DNA of 64,000 nt from Microbacterium sp. cx-55 (lineage in GTDB: Bacteria; Actinomycetota; Actinomycetes; Actinomycetales; Microbacteriaceae): positions 2,108,001 through 2,172,000 of the forward strand of contig NZ_CP088261.1 in NCBI RefSeq assembly GCF_021117345.1. The letters run 5' to 3'. Under the pieces are notes generated by a model. That model made no database searches. It worked only from the letters and a program-made list of their open reading frames with translations, and was not told the origin of the DNA. The translations under genes and the position numbers were made by a program. Positions within the stretch are counted from its first letter, which is position 1, and each line of letters begins with the position of its first letter. This document shows positions 1 to 8,202 of the stretch, in pieces.

Positions 1-1
1 C

Positions 2-790
2 CAGTCCGCCGAGCACCTCGTCGCCAGTTACTCCGAGCTGAAGGCCGCCGACCTCGCGAACACCCTTCTCGACCTTCCGCAGGAACGCCTGCTCGAGGTC
101 GCCGAAGAACTTCCCGATGACCGCCTCGCCGACGCGCTCGAAGAGATGCCCGAAGAGGAGCAGGTGCACATCCTCGAGGCACTCGGTGAGGAGCGGGCCG
201 CCGACATCCTCGATGCGATGGAGCCCGACGACGCGGCCGACGTGCTCGCGCAGCTCCCCGCCGACCAGCGCGAAGAGCTGCTCGATCTGATGGAACCCGA
301 CGAGGCCGACGACGTGCGCGCCCTGCTGCAGTACAGCCCCGACACGGCGGGCGGTCTGATGACGCCCGAGCCGATCGTGCTGTCGGCCGACAACACGATC
401 GCCGAAGCGCTCGCGGTCATCCGCCGCCACGAACTGCATCCCGCCCTCGCGGCCGCGGTCTTCATCACCCTGCCCCCGTTCGAGACGCCCACGGGCCGGC
501 TCCTCGGCATCGTGCACTTCCAGCGGATGCTGCGCTATCCCCCGCACGAGCGCCTCGGCGCCATGATCGACGACTCGATCGAGCCGGTGTCCGCGTCGGC
601 ATCCGCTCAGGAGGTCGCACGTCTCCTCGCCAGCTACAACCTCGTGTCGCTCCCAGTCGTGGACTCCGCGCACCGACTGGTGGGCGCGGTGAGCATCGAC
701 GACGTGCTCGACTACCTGCTGCCCGACGACTGGCGCACCGGCGACGCCGGCACGCCCGCAACCTCCGGCGTGAACGGGGTGCACACCTGA
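2..790 (+). CDS. MgtE N-terminal/CBS domain protein, 5' end cut by window edge
   Basis: The reading frame is open from base 2, so the true start lies before the window; 262 residues are visible. The first ~100 visible residues are the acidic helical MgtE-N type, with repeated E/D-rich units built on L-E-A-L and D-A-A-D-V-L. A CBS pair follows: MTPEPIVLSADNTIAEAL, then a second unit ending in L-V-G-A-V-S-I-D-D-V-L-D-Y-L. In a true MgtE channel these cytosolic domains sense Mg2+ and precede five membrane segments. Here the protein ends soon after the CBS pair with no membrane domain, so it is a stand-alone sensor-like protein rather than a transporter. Its TGA shares one base with the ATG of the DUF1003 gene. 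Transport function is not supported. Confidence 0.8.
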   Translation, partial: QSAEHLVASYSELKAADLANTLLDLPQERLLEVAEELPDDRLADALEEMPEEEQVHILEALGEERAADILDAMEPDDAADVLAQLPADQREELLDLMEPDEADDVRALLQYSPDTAGGLMTPEPIVLSADNTIAEALAVIRRHELHPALAAAVFITLPPFETPTGRLLGIVHFQRMLRYPPHERLGAMIDDSIEPVSASASAQEVARLLASYNLVSLPVVDSAHRLVGAVSIDDVLDYLLPDDWRTGDAGTPATSGVNGVHT

Positions 791-1392
791 TGGCCCGGTC
801 CTCGCGAGCGCGGGTGCCTGCTCTCGACGCGCCCCGCGGCCGCTCCGTGATCATGAACCGTTCGCCGCAGCCCTCGCGCGACCGGTTCGGCCGATTCACC
901 GAGTGGATCGCCCGGGCGATGGGCACCCCCTGGTTCCTGCTCGGGCTGAGCCTGTTCTGCGTGCTGTGGCTCATCTGGAACACGATGCTGCCGGCCCACC
1001 TGCGCTTCGACTCCGCCGACAACGGCTTCACCGCCCTGACCCTCGTGCTCTCCCTCCAGGCCTCCTACGCGGCGCCCCTCATCCTGCTCGCGCAGAACCG
1101 ACAGGACGACCGCGACCGGGTGCAGATCGAGCAAGACCGGCAGCGCGCGGAGCGGAACCTCGCCGACACCGAGTACCTCGCTCGCGAGATCGTGGCCCTC
1201 CGGATGGCGATGACCGACGTATCCAGCGAAGCGGTGACCCGCGATGTGCTGCGCGACGAGCTGAAGGCGCTCCTCGAAGACCTCGACGGCCGCGCGTCCG
1301 GCGAGTCCCTCGCCGTCACCGCCAAACGTGAGGAACGCCGCCGCCGCACCGAGCGCCGCGAGAAGGCCGAGCGGGACGCACGTGACCGCTGA
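790..1392 (+). CDS. DUF1003 family membrane protein
   Basis: This 200-residue protein has two hydrophobic segments, around residues 44-62 and 80-100. They are separated by the family-typical stretch starting R-F-D, and followed by the signature QASYAAPLILLAQNRQDDRD. A charged, probably helical C-terminus rich in R, E and D follows, ending in a very basic tail. The family is common beside MgtE-N/CBS proteins but has no established reaction. The gene starts within the stop of the upstream gene and overlaps the mrp start, so the three are probably translationally coupled. An internal ATG about 20 codons in is an alternative start. Confidence 0.8.
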   Translation: MARSSRARVPALDAPRGRSVIMNRSPQPSRDRFGRFTEWIARAMGTPWFLLGLSLFCVLWLIWNTMLPAHLRFDSADNGFTALTLVLSLQASYAAPLILLAQNRQDDRDRVQIEQDRQRAERNLADTEYLAREIVALRMAMTDVSSEAVTRDVLRDELKALLEDLDGRASGESLAVTAKREERRRRTERREKAERDARDR

Positions 1393-2530
1393 CGGCGATC
1401 TCGCCGGCGCGGTTCGGACAGCCGTCGGGGCTGTCATCGATCCGGAGCTGCGCCGACCGCTCGGTGAGCTCGACATGATCCGGAGCGTCACCGCGTCCGA
1501 CGACCGGGTGCGGATCGAGATCGCCCTCACGATCGTCGGCTGCCCGGCGTCGGACCGCATCGAGCGGGACGTCCGGGCTGCCGCGGCCACGCTGCTGCCG
1601 GCGGAACGCATCGACGTCGAGCTGGGCGTCATGACCCCTGAGCAGCGGGCTGCGCTCACCGAACGCCTCCGGGGCGCCCGGGCGCGGGGCATCCCGTTCA
1701 CCCGCGACAGTCTCACGCGCGTCATCGCGGTCACGAGCGGTAAGGGCGGCGTCGGCAAGTCCACGCTCACCGCCAATCTCGCCGTGGCGCTCGCGCGCAC
1801 CGGCCGGTCGGTCGGGTTGGTCGACGCCGATGTGCACGGTTTCTCCATCCCGGGGCTGCTCGGACTCGTGGACGCCGCGGGCCGAACGGTGCGACCGACG
1901 AAGATCGACGACCTGATCGTGCCGCCGATCGCCCACGGTGTGAAGGTCGTCTCGATCGGGATGTTCCTACGCGAGGGCGACGAGGGTCGCGCGGTCGCCT
2001 GGCGAGGGCCCATGCTGCACCGCACGGTGCAGCAGTTCCTGACCGACGTCTGGTTCGGCGACATCGACGTGCTGCTGATCGACATGCCTCCCGGCACGGG
2101 CGACATCGCGATCTCGGTCGGCCAGCTGCTTCCCCACGCCGACGTGCTCGTCGTGACCACCCCGCAGCACGCGGCGGCCGACGTCGCGGTACGCAGCGGC
2201 ACCGTGGCCCGGCAGACCGGTCAGCGCGTCGTCGGCGTGGTCGAGAACATGGCGCCGATGACCCTGCCCGATGGCACCGTGCTCGATCTGTTCGGAAGCG
2301 GCGGCGGCGATGCGGTGGCCCGCGCGCTGTCGGCCGAGGGCGACGCCGTGCCACTGCTGGCGTCCGTGCCGCTCAGTCCCGCACTGCGCGCGGGCGGCGA
2401 CGCGGGCCTTCCCGTCGTGCTGGCCGCCCCCGACGATCCGGCCGGTCGGGCGATCACGCACCTCGCCGAGCAGCTGGCCGCATCCGGCCCGTCCCTCGCG
2501 GGACGCGCCCTCCCGCTCGGAGTGCGCTGA
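1382..2530 (+). CDS. mrp: Mrp/ApbC family P-loop ATPase (Fe-S cluster carrier)
   Basis: The chosen start is GTG 1382, inside the end of the DUF1003 gene, giving 382 residues, the usual family size. The frame stays open further upstream, but only through sequence coding for DUF1003. The N-terminal ~95 residues are a MIP18/DUF59 domain with the V-I-D-P-E-L-R-R-P motif. The P-loop V-T-S-G-K-G-G-V-G-K-S-T follows at about residues 119-130, then the switch-like L-I-D-M-P-P-G-T-G-D. Members of this family bind and transfer 4Fe-4S clusters in the cytosol. The gene converges with tatB, with 4 bases between the two stops. Confidence 0.93.
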   Translation: MTADGDLAGAVRTAVGAVIDPELRRPLGELDMIRSVTASDDRVRIEIALTIVGCPASDRIERDVRAAAATLLPAERIDVELGVMTPEQRAALTERLRGARARGIPFTRDSLTRVIAVTSGKGGVGKSTLTANLAVALARTGRSVGLVDADVHGFSIPGLLGLVDAAGRTVRPTKIDDLIVPPIAHGVKVVSIGMFLREGDEGRAVAWRGPMLHRTVQQFLTDVWFGDIDVLLIDMPPGTGDIAISVGQLLPHADVLVVTTPQHAAADVAVRSGTVARQTGQRVVGVVENMAPMTLPDGTVLDLFGSGGGDAVARALSAEGDAVPLLASVPLSPALRAGGDAGLPVVLAAPDDPAGRAITHLAEQLAASGPSLAGRALPLGVR

Positions 2531-2534
2531 GCCC

Positions 2535-2906
2535 TCAGGTGGCTTCGTTGTCGTAGGGGGGAATCTCGCCCTTGGGCAGGTCCCGTCGCTCCGGATTCGT
2601 CGCGACCATGGTCGCCGCCGTGCCCGCCGCCCGGACCGTCGCCGTCGGCGGATCGTCGAGCAGTGCTTCGCGGATGATGCGACGCGGGTCGTACTGGCGC
2701 GGGTCGAGCTTGCGCCAGTCGACGTCGTCGAACTCGGACCCCATCTCGTCCTGCACGCGCGTCTTCGCGCCGCGCAGGAAGTCGCGGGTGCGCGCCGTCG
2801 CCCGGGCGAGGGCCTCGGCGTACCCGGGCAGCCGCTCGGGCCCGATGAGGAGCGCGGCAATCACGCCGATCAGCAGCAGCTTCTCGATCGTGAGCCCGAA
2901 GAACAT
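2535..2906 (-). CDS. tatB: Sec-independent translocase subunit TatB
   Basis: The 123-residue protein starts M-F-F-G-L-T with one N-terminal membrane helix over about residues 8-22. It is followed by the diagnostic hinge G-P-E-R-L-P-G-Y and an amphipathic helix, then a polar tail. This is the TatA/B architecture, and the G-P-E-R-L-P hinge and long tail favour TatB. TatB docks twin-arginine signal peptides with TatC and passes them to TatA at the cytoplasmic membrane. TGGAGG lies 1 base before the ATG. tatA and tatC are not in the window. It is divergent from the O-methyltransferase gene. Confidence 0.87.
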   Translation of the reverse strand: MFFGLTIEKLLLIGVIAALLIGPERLPGYAEALARATARTRDFLRGAKTRVQDEMGSEFDDVDWRKLDPRQYDPRRIIREALLDDPPTATVRAAGTAATMVATNPERRDLPKGEIPPYDNEAT

Positions 2907-2975
2907 GCCTCCAGATTACCGCCGCGCCTGCCGGTCGACGGCCGCCCGCGCGCATAGGCTGACGGCGGAGGAAGC

Positions 2976-3617
2976 ATGCCCGGACACGACGCCAGCGACA
3001 GGTTCGCCCACGAGGCCATCATCGAACCCGAACACATCGCACGCGCACGCACACACGCCCTGGAGATCGGCGCCGACCCCATCAGCGCTCGCGTCGGCGC
3101 GCAGGTCGCGGTGCTCGCGGCCGCATCCCGCGCACTGAACATCGTGGAGATCGGCACCGGCGCGGGAGTGTCGGGACTGTGGCTGCTGCACGGTGCGCCG
3201 CGCGCCATCCTCACCACCATCGACAAAGAGCCGGAGCACCTCGCGACCGCTCGCCGCGCGTTCTCGGATGCCAAGGTTCCGCCCGCACGCGCCCGGTTCA
3301 TCACGGGGCGGGCGTCCGACGTCCTCCCCCGCATGAACGAGGCGTCGTACGACATCGTGTTCGTGGACGCGGATCCGGATGGCGTCATCGAGTACGTCGA
3401 ACATGGACTCCGGCTGGTTCGCCCGGGCGGTCTCGTGCTCGTGCCGCGAGTGCTGGCCGGCGGCGCCGTTGCCGATCCTGTGCGCCGGGAACCGATCACG
3501 AGCGCCTACCGTTCGCTCATCCAGGAGACCCAGGGTTCCCCCGCGGTCATCGGCGCACTGTCGATCGTCGGCGAGGGCCTCCTGCAGCTCACGACGATCG
3601 ACGAGAACCGCGCGTAA
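2976..3617 (+). CDS. Class I SAM-dependent O-methyltransferase
   Basis: This 213-residue protein has the Rossmann SAM-binding motif I-V-E-I-G-T-G-A-G-V-S-G, the acidic motif T-T-I-D-K-E, and D-I-V-F-V-D-A-D-P-D. The last carries the metal-binding and catalytic aspartates of the catechol/CoA O-methyltransferase family (methyltransferase_3). The Mycobacterium homologue is a divalent-metal-dependent enzyme of unknown natural acceptor, so the substrate here is not predicted. GGAGG sits about 5 bases before the ATG. The gene ends in a tandem 21-base repeat tract that runs into a terminator hairpin. Confidence 0.85.
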   Translation: MPGHDASDRFAHEAIIEPEHIARARTHALEIGADPISARVGAQVAVLAAASRALNIVEIGTGAGVSGLWLLHGAPRAILTTIDKEPEHLATARRAFSDAKVPPARARFITGRASDVLPRMNEASYDIVFVDADPDGVIEYVEHGLRLVRPGGLVLVPRVLAGGAVADPVRREPITSAYRSLIQETQGSPAVIGALSIVGEGLLQLTTIDENRA

Positions 3618-3630
3618 CGCACCCGCGTTA

Positions 3631-3710
3631 CATGACGAACGGCCGGCGTGACATGACGAACGGCCGGCGTGACATGACGAACGGCCGGCGTGACATGACG
3701 AACGGCCGGC
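3631..3710 (+). repeat. 21-bp tandem repeat, 3 full copies plus a 17-bp partial
   Basis: The unit begins catgacgaacggccggc and ends gtga. Full copies start at 3631, 3652 and 3673; the partial copy starts at 3694. The copies are identical. The last copy supplies the left arm of the hairpin at 3699-3732, so every upstream copy carries the same potential arm. Confidence 0.97.
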
Positions 3711-3732
3711 CCTTTTCGGGACCGGCCGTTCG
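3699..3732. terminator. Bidirectional hairpin between convergent genes
   Basis: The left arm is cgaacggccgg (3699-3709) and the right arm is ccggccgttcg (3722-3732), an 11-bp perfect stem. The loop contains a further ccc/ggg pairing around ttttc. It lies between the stops of the O-methyltransferase (+) and DUF3117 (-) genes, the right place to end both transcripts. There is no long U-tract on either side. Confidence 0.75.
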
Positions 3733-3757
3733 GCGTATGAAGAAGTGAATGATCGGC

Positions 3758-3928
3758 TCAGGCGCCGACGACCTCGCTCAGCACGCCGTGCAGTTCCTTG
3801 GCTTCGGCGTCGTTGACCGAAACGACCAGACGGCCGCCCCCTTCGAGCGGAACGCGAACGATGATGAGGCGCCCCTCCTTCACAGCCTCCATCGGGCCGT
3901 CCCCTGTTCTCGGCTTCATGGCTGCCAT
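3758..3928 (-). CDS. DUF3117 domain small protein
   Basis: This 56-residue ORF starts M-A-A-M-K-P-R-T-G-D-G-P and contains R-V-P-L-E-G-G-G-R-L-V-V. Both are hallmarks of the DUF3117 family, which is almost confined to Actinobacteria and has no known function. AAAGGGAG precedes the ATG at 3926-3928 with normal spacing. A second in-frame ATG three codons later (M-K-P-R) is possible. It converges on the O-methyltransferase gene across the terminator at 3699-3732. Confidence 0.9.
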   Translation of the reverse strand: MAAMKPRTGDGPMEAVKEGRLIIVRVPLEGGGRLVVSVNDAEAKELHGVLSEVVGA

Positions 3929-4051
3929 CGTGGCTCCCTTTCGTGGATGTCGTGAACCTTAAGTTTATCGTCCCGCGGGGAACTCGCGGACGCCGTCCAC
4001 ATATGGGGCGTATTCTTGCCGCCATCTTGCGTCATGGGATGCGGCGGAACG

Positions 4052-5272
4052 TCACGGAATGCGCCAGAACGTGTTCGCGAGACCGTACATGTTGTAGATC
4101 CACCACCATTGCCCGGCGAGGCCGGCGACGAGGACCACGATCCGCCATACCGTGCTCCGTGGCACCGCGAGGGCGCCCCACAGCGGCGACACCGGCAGGA
4201 GGAGACGGAAGATGCTCGACTGGGGGAAGAACACCGCGAGCAGGTAGAGCAGGTAGGCCGCACTCCAGAGGCTGATCTCCACTCCCAGCCGGCGAACCGG
4301 CGCCGCGAACAGGAGAGCGGCCGCGACGCCGACGATCAGCAGTCCGAGCACGACGTAGCCGAGCACGACGGGCCACCCCCACTGCTCCGCCCAGAACCGG
4401 GTCGCCTCGAGGAAGCCGTCGAAGGGGAAGAACTGGCCCGGAGAATCGGGGATCCAGTTGCGGCGCCAGGCCAGCTCGGTCGCCAGATAGGCGCTGGCAT
4501 CGCCGGTCACGATTGCCGCGATCACCTGCCACGAGAAGCCGACGACCGCCGCCCACAGCCCCAACGCGACGATGTGCACGACCTCGCGCGCGGGCAGCGG
4601 CTCGACGCGGCGGCGGAACCAGCGCCAGATGCCGAATAGCGCGAGGAACAGCGAGAACGCGAGCACCCCGGGTCGGGTGAAGCCCATCACCGGCACGAGC
4701 AGGTACAGCCACGCGTAGCGTCGCCGCATCACGAGCAGGAGCGCGAGGAACAGCCAGAACAGGAAGAGCGACTCGGCGTAGCCGACTTGGAAGAGCGCCG
4801 CCAGGGGCCCCGCCGCGAAGAATACGACCGCCCACGTCGCAGCGCTCCGGTCCAGGCGCAGCCGCAGCATCCGGTACAGCGCCCAGGACGCTCCGTATCC
4901 CGCCACGAGGGAGATGAGCACGGCGGCCACACCCCAGCCGCCGAGCACCGTGCCGAGCGCCCCCGCGAGGAACGGGTACAGCGGCATGAACGCCCACTGG
5001 TTCTCGGCGACGAGTCCCGTGTCGGTCAGCGGCAGCTGCGCCGGGTAGCCGTTCACGGCGACGAACCAGTACCAGGTCGAATCCCACCCCATCGCGAGAT
5101 CGCCGACCGTGGCGTTCGCTCCGAATCGCGAGGTCGGACCCGACAGCGCGGCCGCCGCGACGAAGAATCCCGTCGTCACCGCGCGCGCCGCGAGGTACAG
5201 GATGCCGATGCGGAGCGCCGCCGGCCAGCCCGCCCAGCGCGCAGCGAGGCGTGTGGTCAGCGGGTCAGCCAC
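4052..5272 (-). CDS. Polytopic mannosyltransferase-like protein (PIG-V type)
   Basis: This hydrophobic 406-residue protein has about ten membrane segments. A first loop carries M-G-W-D-S-T-W-Y-W-F, matching the W-D-xx-W/H motif of the PIG-V/GT-C fold, where the Asp after the first helix is catalytic. Later come Y-A-E-S-L-F-L-F and F-T-R-P-G. In Actinobacteria such proteins transfer sugars from polyprenyl-phosphate donors on the outer face of the membrane. GTG 5272 was chosen because it overlaps the dapE end by 16 bases; the frame is open far upstream only as a shadow of dapE. The acceptor is unknown, and DUF2029-like GT-C is an alternative family. Confidence 0.7.
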   Translation of the reverse strand: MADPLTTRLAARWAGWPAALRIGILYLAARAVTTGFFVAAAALSGPTSRFGANATVGDLAMGWDSTWYWFVAVNGYPAQLPLTDTGLVAENQWAFMPLYPFLAGALGTVLGGWGVAAVLISLVAGYGASWALYRMLRLRLDRSAATWAVVFFAAGPLAALFQVGYAESLFLFWLFLALLLVMRRRYAWLYLLVPVMGFTRPGVLAFSLFLALFGIWRWFRRRVEPLPAREVVHIVALGLWAAVVGFSWQVIAAIVTGDASAYLATELAWRRNWIPDSPGQFFPFDGFLEATRFWAEQWGWPVVLGYVVLGLLIVGVAAALLFAAPVRRLGVEISLWSAAYLLYLLAVFFPQSSIFRLLLPVSPLWGALAVPRSTVWRIVVLVAGLAGQWWWIYNMYGLANTFWRIP

Positions 5273-6339
5273 GTGCGGAGTCCGCGTTCGACGTCGTCGA
5301 TCTGAGCGAGCGGCACGGCCTCCTCGTCGTGGTGGGCGAGGCTCGGGTCGCCGGGACCGTAGTTCACGGCCGGCACCCCGAGCGCCGAGAACCGCGCGAC
5401 GTCGGTCCAGCCGTACTTCGGGCGCGGTACGCCGCCGACGGCCTGGAGGAACTCCTTCGCGAGCGGCGCGTCGAGTCCGGGCCGCGCTCCGTCGGCGCGG
5501 TCGACCACATCCACCTCGAACCCGGCGAACACGTCGCGCACGTGCTCCTCCGCTTCGTCGACCGAGCGGCTCGGCGCGAACCGGTAGTTGACCTCGATCT
5601 CGCAGAGGTCCGGGATGACGTTGCCGGCGATGCCCCCGCTGATGCGCACCGCGTTCAGACCCTCGCGGTACTCCAGCCCCTCCACCTCGATGGTGCGAGG
5701 GCGGTACTCCGCGAGCCGGCTGAGAACAGGGGCCGCCGCGTGCACCGCATTCTCGCCGATCCACGCCCGCGCGCTGTGTGCGCGCACCCCGTGCGTGCGG
5801 ACGATCGCGCGCAGGTTGCCGTTGCATCCGCCCTCGATGCGGCCGTTCGACGGTTCGCCGAGGATGGCGAAATCACCGGCGAAGAGATCGGGGCGGGTCC
5901 GGGAGAGCCGCGTCAAGCCGTTGAGGTCGGCATCCACCTCCTCGTGGTCGTACCACATCCACGTGATGTCGGCCCGGGGGTCGGTGAGCTCTGCCGCGAG
6001 GTGCAGTTGCACGGCGACGCCCGCCTTCATGTCGACCGTGCCGCGCCCCCAGAGCGACGGGACGCCGTCGATGTCGGCGAAGCGGGTGGGAAGGTTGCGA
6101 TTGATCGGAACGGTGTCGATATGACCGGCGATCACGACGCGCTGAGCGCGACCGCGATCGGTCAGCGCGACGATCGTGTCGCCGTCGCGGTAGACGTCGA
6201 GGTGCGGCAGGGCGCTGACCGCATCCGCGATCATGTCGGCGAGCGTCGTCTCGTCGCCGGACACGCTCGGAACGTCGCAGATCAGGCGGGTGAGCTCGAT
6301 CGAGCTCAGGGACAGATCGAGCTCGGGCATGCCGTCCAC
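5257..6339 (-). CDS. dapE: Succinyl-diaminopimelate desuccinylase
   Basis: The 360-residue enzyme is an M20 family zinc peptidase homologue. It removes succinate from N-succinyl-LL-diaminopimelate in the lysine and cell-wall DAP pathway. Metal and catalytic motifs are visible: A-G-H-I-D-T-V-P (His ligand plus Asp), W-G-R-G-T-V-D-M-K (bridging Asp), D-H-E-E-V-D (catalytic Glu and ligand), and the C-terminal N-Y-G-P-G-D-xx-L-A-H-H (last His). The start at 6339 gives M-D-G-M-P-E-L; the ATG three codons later is equally possible. It is divergent from dapD with 48 bases between starts, so the two pathway genes share a promoter region. Confidence 0.94.
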   Translation of the reverse strand: MDGMPELDLSLSSIELTRLICDVPSVSGDETTLADMIADAVSALPHLDVYRDGDTIVALTDRGRAQRVVIAGHIDTVPINRNLPTRFADIDGVPSLWGRGTVDMKAGVAVQLHLAAELTDPRADITWMWYDHEEVDADLNGLTRLSRTRPDLFAGDFAILGEPSNGRIEGGCNGNLRAIVRTHGVRAHSARAWIGENAVHAAAPVLSRLAEYRPRTIEVEGLEYREGLNAVRISGGIAGNVIPDLCEIEVNYRFAPSRSVDEAEEHVRDVFAGFEVDVVDRADGARPGLDAPLAKEFLQAVGGVPRPKYGWTDVARFSALGVPAVNYGPGDPSLAHHDEEAVPLAQIDDVERGLRTWLTR

Positions 6340-6387
6340 TCTAGCGAGCGCTGATCGACGCGCGTGCGAGGCCGATAGCCTGGTGCC

Positions 6388-7344
6388 GTGACGGAACAGC
6401 GAGCGATATCAGGCACGGGACTGGCGACGACGAGCGAAGACGGGACGGTCCTCGACACCTGGTTCCCGCGGCCGCGGATCGACGCGGGCGATTCCCCCGC
6501 CGACGCGGACGCCGCCGCGCAGGAGCTGCGCGAGTTCGAGGGCGCCGACGAGCGCCGTCGCGTGACGCGCACGATCGTCACCGTGCGGATCGATCCGGAT
6601 GCGGCGCCCGCATCCACCGCCGATGCCTACCTCCGGCTCCACGCCCTGTCGCACCGCCTCGTGCGTCCCGGCGAGGTGAACCTCGACGGGATCTTCGGGC
6701 ACCTGCCGAATGTCGCGTGGACGAACGCGGGACCCGTGCATCCGGATGTCGCCGCCGCGCGACGACCGGCCCTGCTGGCGGCCGGCATCCAGGTGCAGAG
6801 CCTCGACAAGTTCCCGCGGCTCCTCGACTACGTGACCCCGCCGGGCGTGCGCATCGCGGATGCCTCGCGAGTGCGCCTGGGCGCGTACCTCTCCCCCGGC
6901 ACCACCGTGATGCACGAGGGGTTCGTGAACTTCAACGCCGGCACCCTCGGCACCTCGATGGTCGAGGGACGCATCTCGCAGGGCGTCGTGGTCGGCGATG
7001 GCAGCGACATCGGCGGCGGCGCGTCCATCATGGGCACGCTGTCCGGCGGCGGCACGCACCGCGTGTCGATCGGATCCCGCACCCTGCTCGGCGCCAACGC
7101 CGGGATCGGCATCTCGCTCGGCGACGACTGCGTAGTCGAGGCCGGCCTCTACGTCACGGCCGGCTCCAAGATCGTGCTCGCCGACGAAGCGCCCGGCGCG
7201 GACGGCGCCCGCCCCACGGCCAAGGGAGCCACCCTCTCCGGCCGGAACGGTCTGCTCTTCCGCCGGAACTCGTTGAGCGGAGCGATCGAAGTCGTCCGCC
7301 GCGCCGGCGTCGGCGTCACCTTGAACGAAGCGCTGCACGCATGA
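6388..7344 (+). CDS. dapD: Tetrahydrodipicolinate N-succinyltransferase
   Basis: The 318-residue protein has the left-handed parallel beta-helix of hexapeptide acyltransferases. The turns are visible as [14 protein letters not shown], then [32 protein letters not shown] and [11 protein letters not shown]. It transfers succinyl from succinyl-CoA to tetrahydrodipicolinate, the step before DapC and DapE. The length and long N-terminal domain match the actinobacterial type. Start is GTG 6388. Its stop overlaps the ppk2 ATG (ATGA). Confidence 0.95.
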   Translation: MTEQRAISGTGLATTSEDGTVLDTWFPRPRIDAGDSPADADAAAQELREFEGADERRRVTRTIVTVRIDPDAAPASTADAYLRLHALSHRLVRPGEVNLDGIFGHLPNVAWTNAGPVHPDVAAARRPALLAAGIQVQSLDKFPRLLDYVTPPGVRIADASRVRLGAYLSPGTTVMHEGFVNFNAGTLGTSMVEGRISQGVVVGDGSDIGGGASIMGTLSGGGTHRVSIGSRTLLGANAGIGISLGDDCVVEAGLYVTAGSKIVLADEAPGADGARPTAKGATLSGRNGLLFRRNSLSGAIEVVRRAGVGVTLNEALHA

Positions 7345-8141
7345 GCGGGCGGCTGAAGAAGAAGCTCTACAACGCCGAACTCGCCCGTCTTCAGGCCGAA
7401 CTCGTCGAGATGCAGGCCTGGGTGCAGCGCAACGGCGCGCGCATCGTGGTCATCTTCGAAGGGCGGGATGCGGCGGGCAAGGGCTCGACGATCACGCGCG
7501 TCGCGCAGTACCTGAACCCCCGCGTCACCCGGATCGTCGCGCTGCCCGCGCCGACCGAACGGGAGAAGTCCCAGTGGTACTTCCAGCGGTACGTGCCGCA
7601 CCTGCCCGCGGCCGGCGAGATCGTGCTGATGGACCGCTCCTGGTACAACCGGGCCGGCGTCGAGCACGTGATGGGGTAATGCACGCCCGACGAGTACCAC
7701 CGGTTCCTGCATCAGGCGCCGCTGTTCGAGCGGATGCTGGTCGAAGACGGCATCCTGCTTCTGAAGTACTGGTTCAGCGTGTCGGACGTCGAACAGGAGA
7801 AGCGGTTCCGCTCGCGGGCGGAAGACCCCATGCGGCGCTGGAAGCTCAGCCCGAACGACGTCATGTCGATCACCAAGTGGGAGGACTACTCCCGGGCGAA
7901 AGACGCGATGGTGCTGCACACCGACATTCCCGAAGCGCGCTGGCACGAGGTCGACAACGAGGACAAGCGCCGCGGGCGGATCAACATGATCCACCATCTG
8001 CTCGGCGCCATCCCGTGGACCCCCGTGCCGCACGAGCACATCGACATCCCGGAGCGCCCCGCATCCGGAGGCTACGAGCGCCCGCCTCGCGAAGAGCTGG
8101 GCCTGGGACTCGTCCCCGACCACGCCGCAGAGCTGTCCTGA
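7341..8141 (+). pseudogene. ppk2: Polyphosphate kinase 2 interrupted by an in-frame TAA
   Basis: The ATG at 7341 overlaps the dapD stop. The frame encodes a PPK2 of 266 residues except for TAA at 7677-7679, after codon 112. The first part has the Walker A motif [10 protein letters not shown] (residues 41-50) and Walker B region [11 protein letters not shown]. The rest continues in the same frame with C-T-P-D-E-Y-H-R-F-L-H-Q-A-P, W-K-L-S-P-N-D and Y-S-R-A-K-D, all normal PPK2. Homologues usually read V-M-G-F-C or similar here, so TAA replaces an aromatic codon; TAC to TAA would be one change. There is no frameshift or other decay. ATG 7734 could restart the C-terminal part, but each half alone lacks needed residues. 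A sequencing error or readthrough cannot be excluded. Confidence 0.85.
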
Positions 8142-8152
8142 CCCGAACGAAC

Positions 8153-8189
8153 GAACGCGCCGGGTGCGTGATCCGCACCCGGCGCGTTC
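8153..8189. terminator. Strong bidirectional terminator
   Basis: A perfect 16-bp inverted repeat (8153-8168 with 8174-8189; left arm gaacgcgccgggtgcg) has a 5-base loop, tgatc, and is followed by tgttt. It lies between the convergent ppk2 and lactate permease genes. Confidence 0.88.
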
Positions 8190-8202
8190 TGTTTCGTCGC
8201 GA

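Noticed and set aside
3631..3710. CRISPR-like direct repeats
   Set aside because: The units abut with no spacers; it is a simple tandem repeat running into a terminator.
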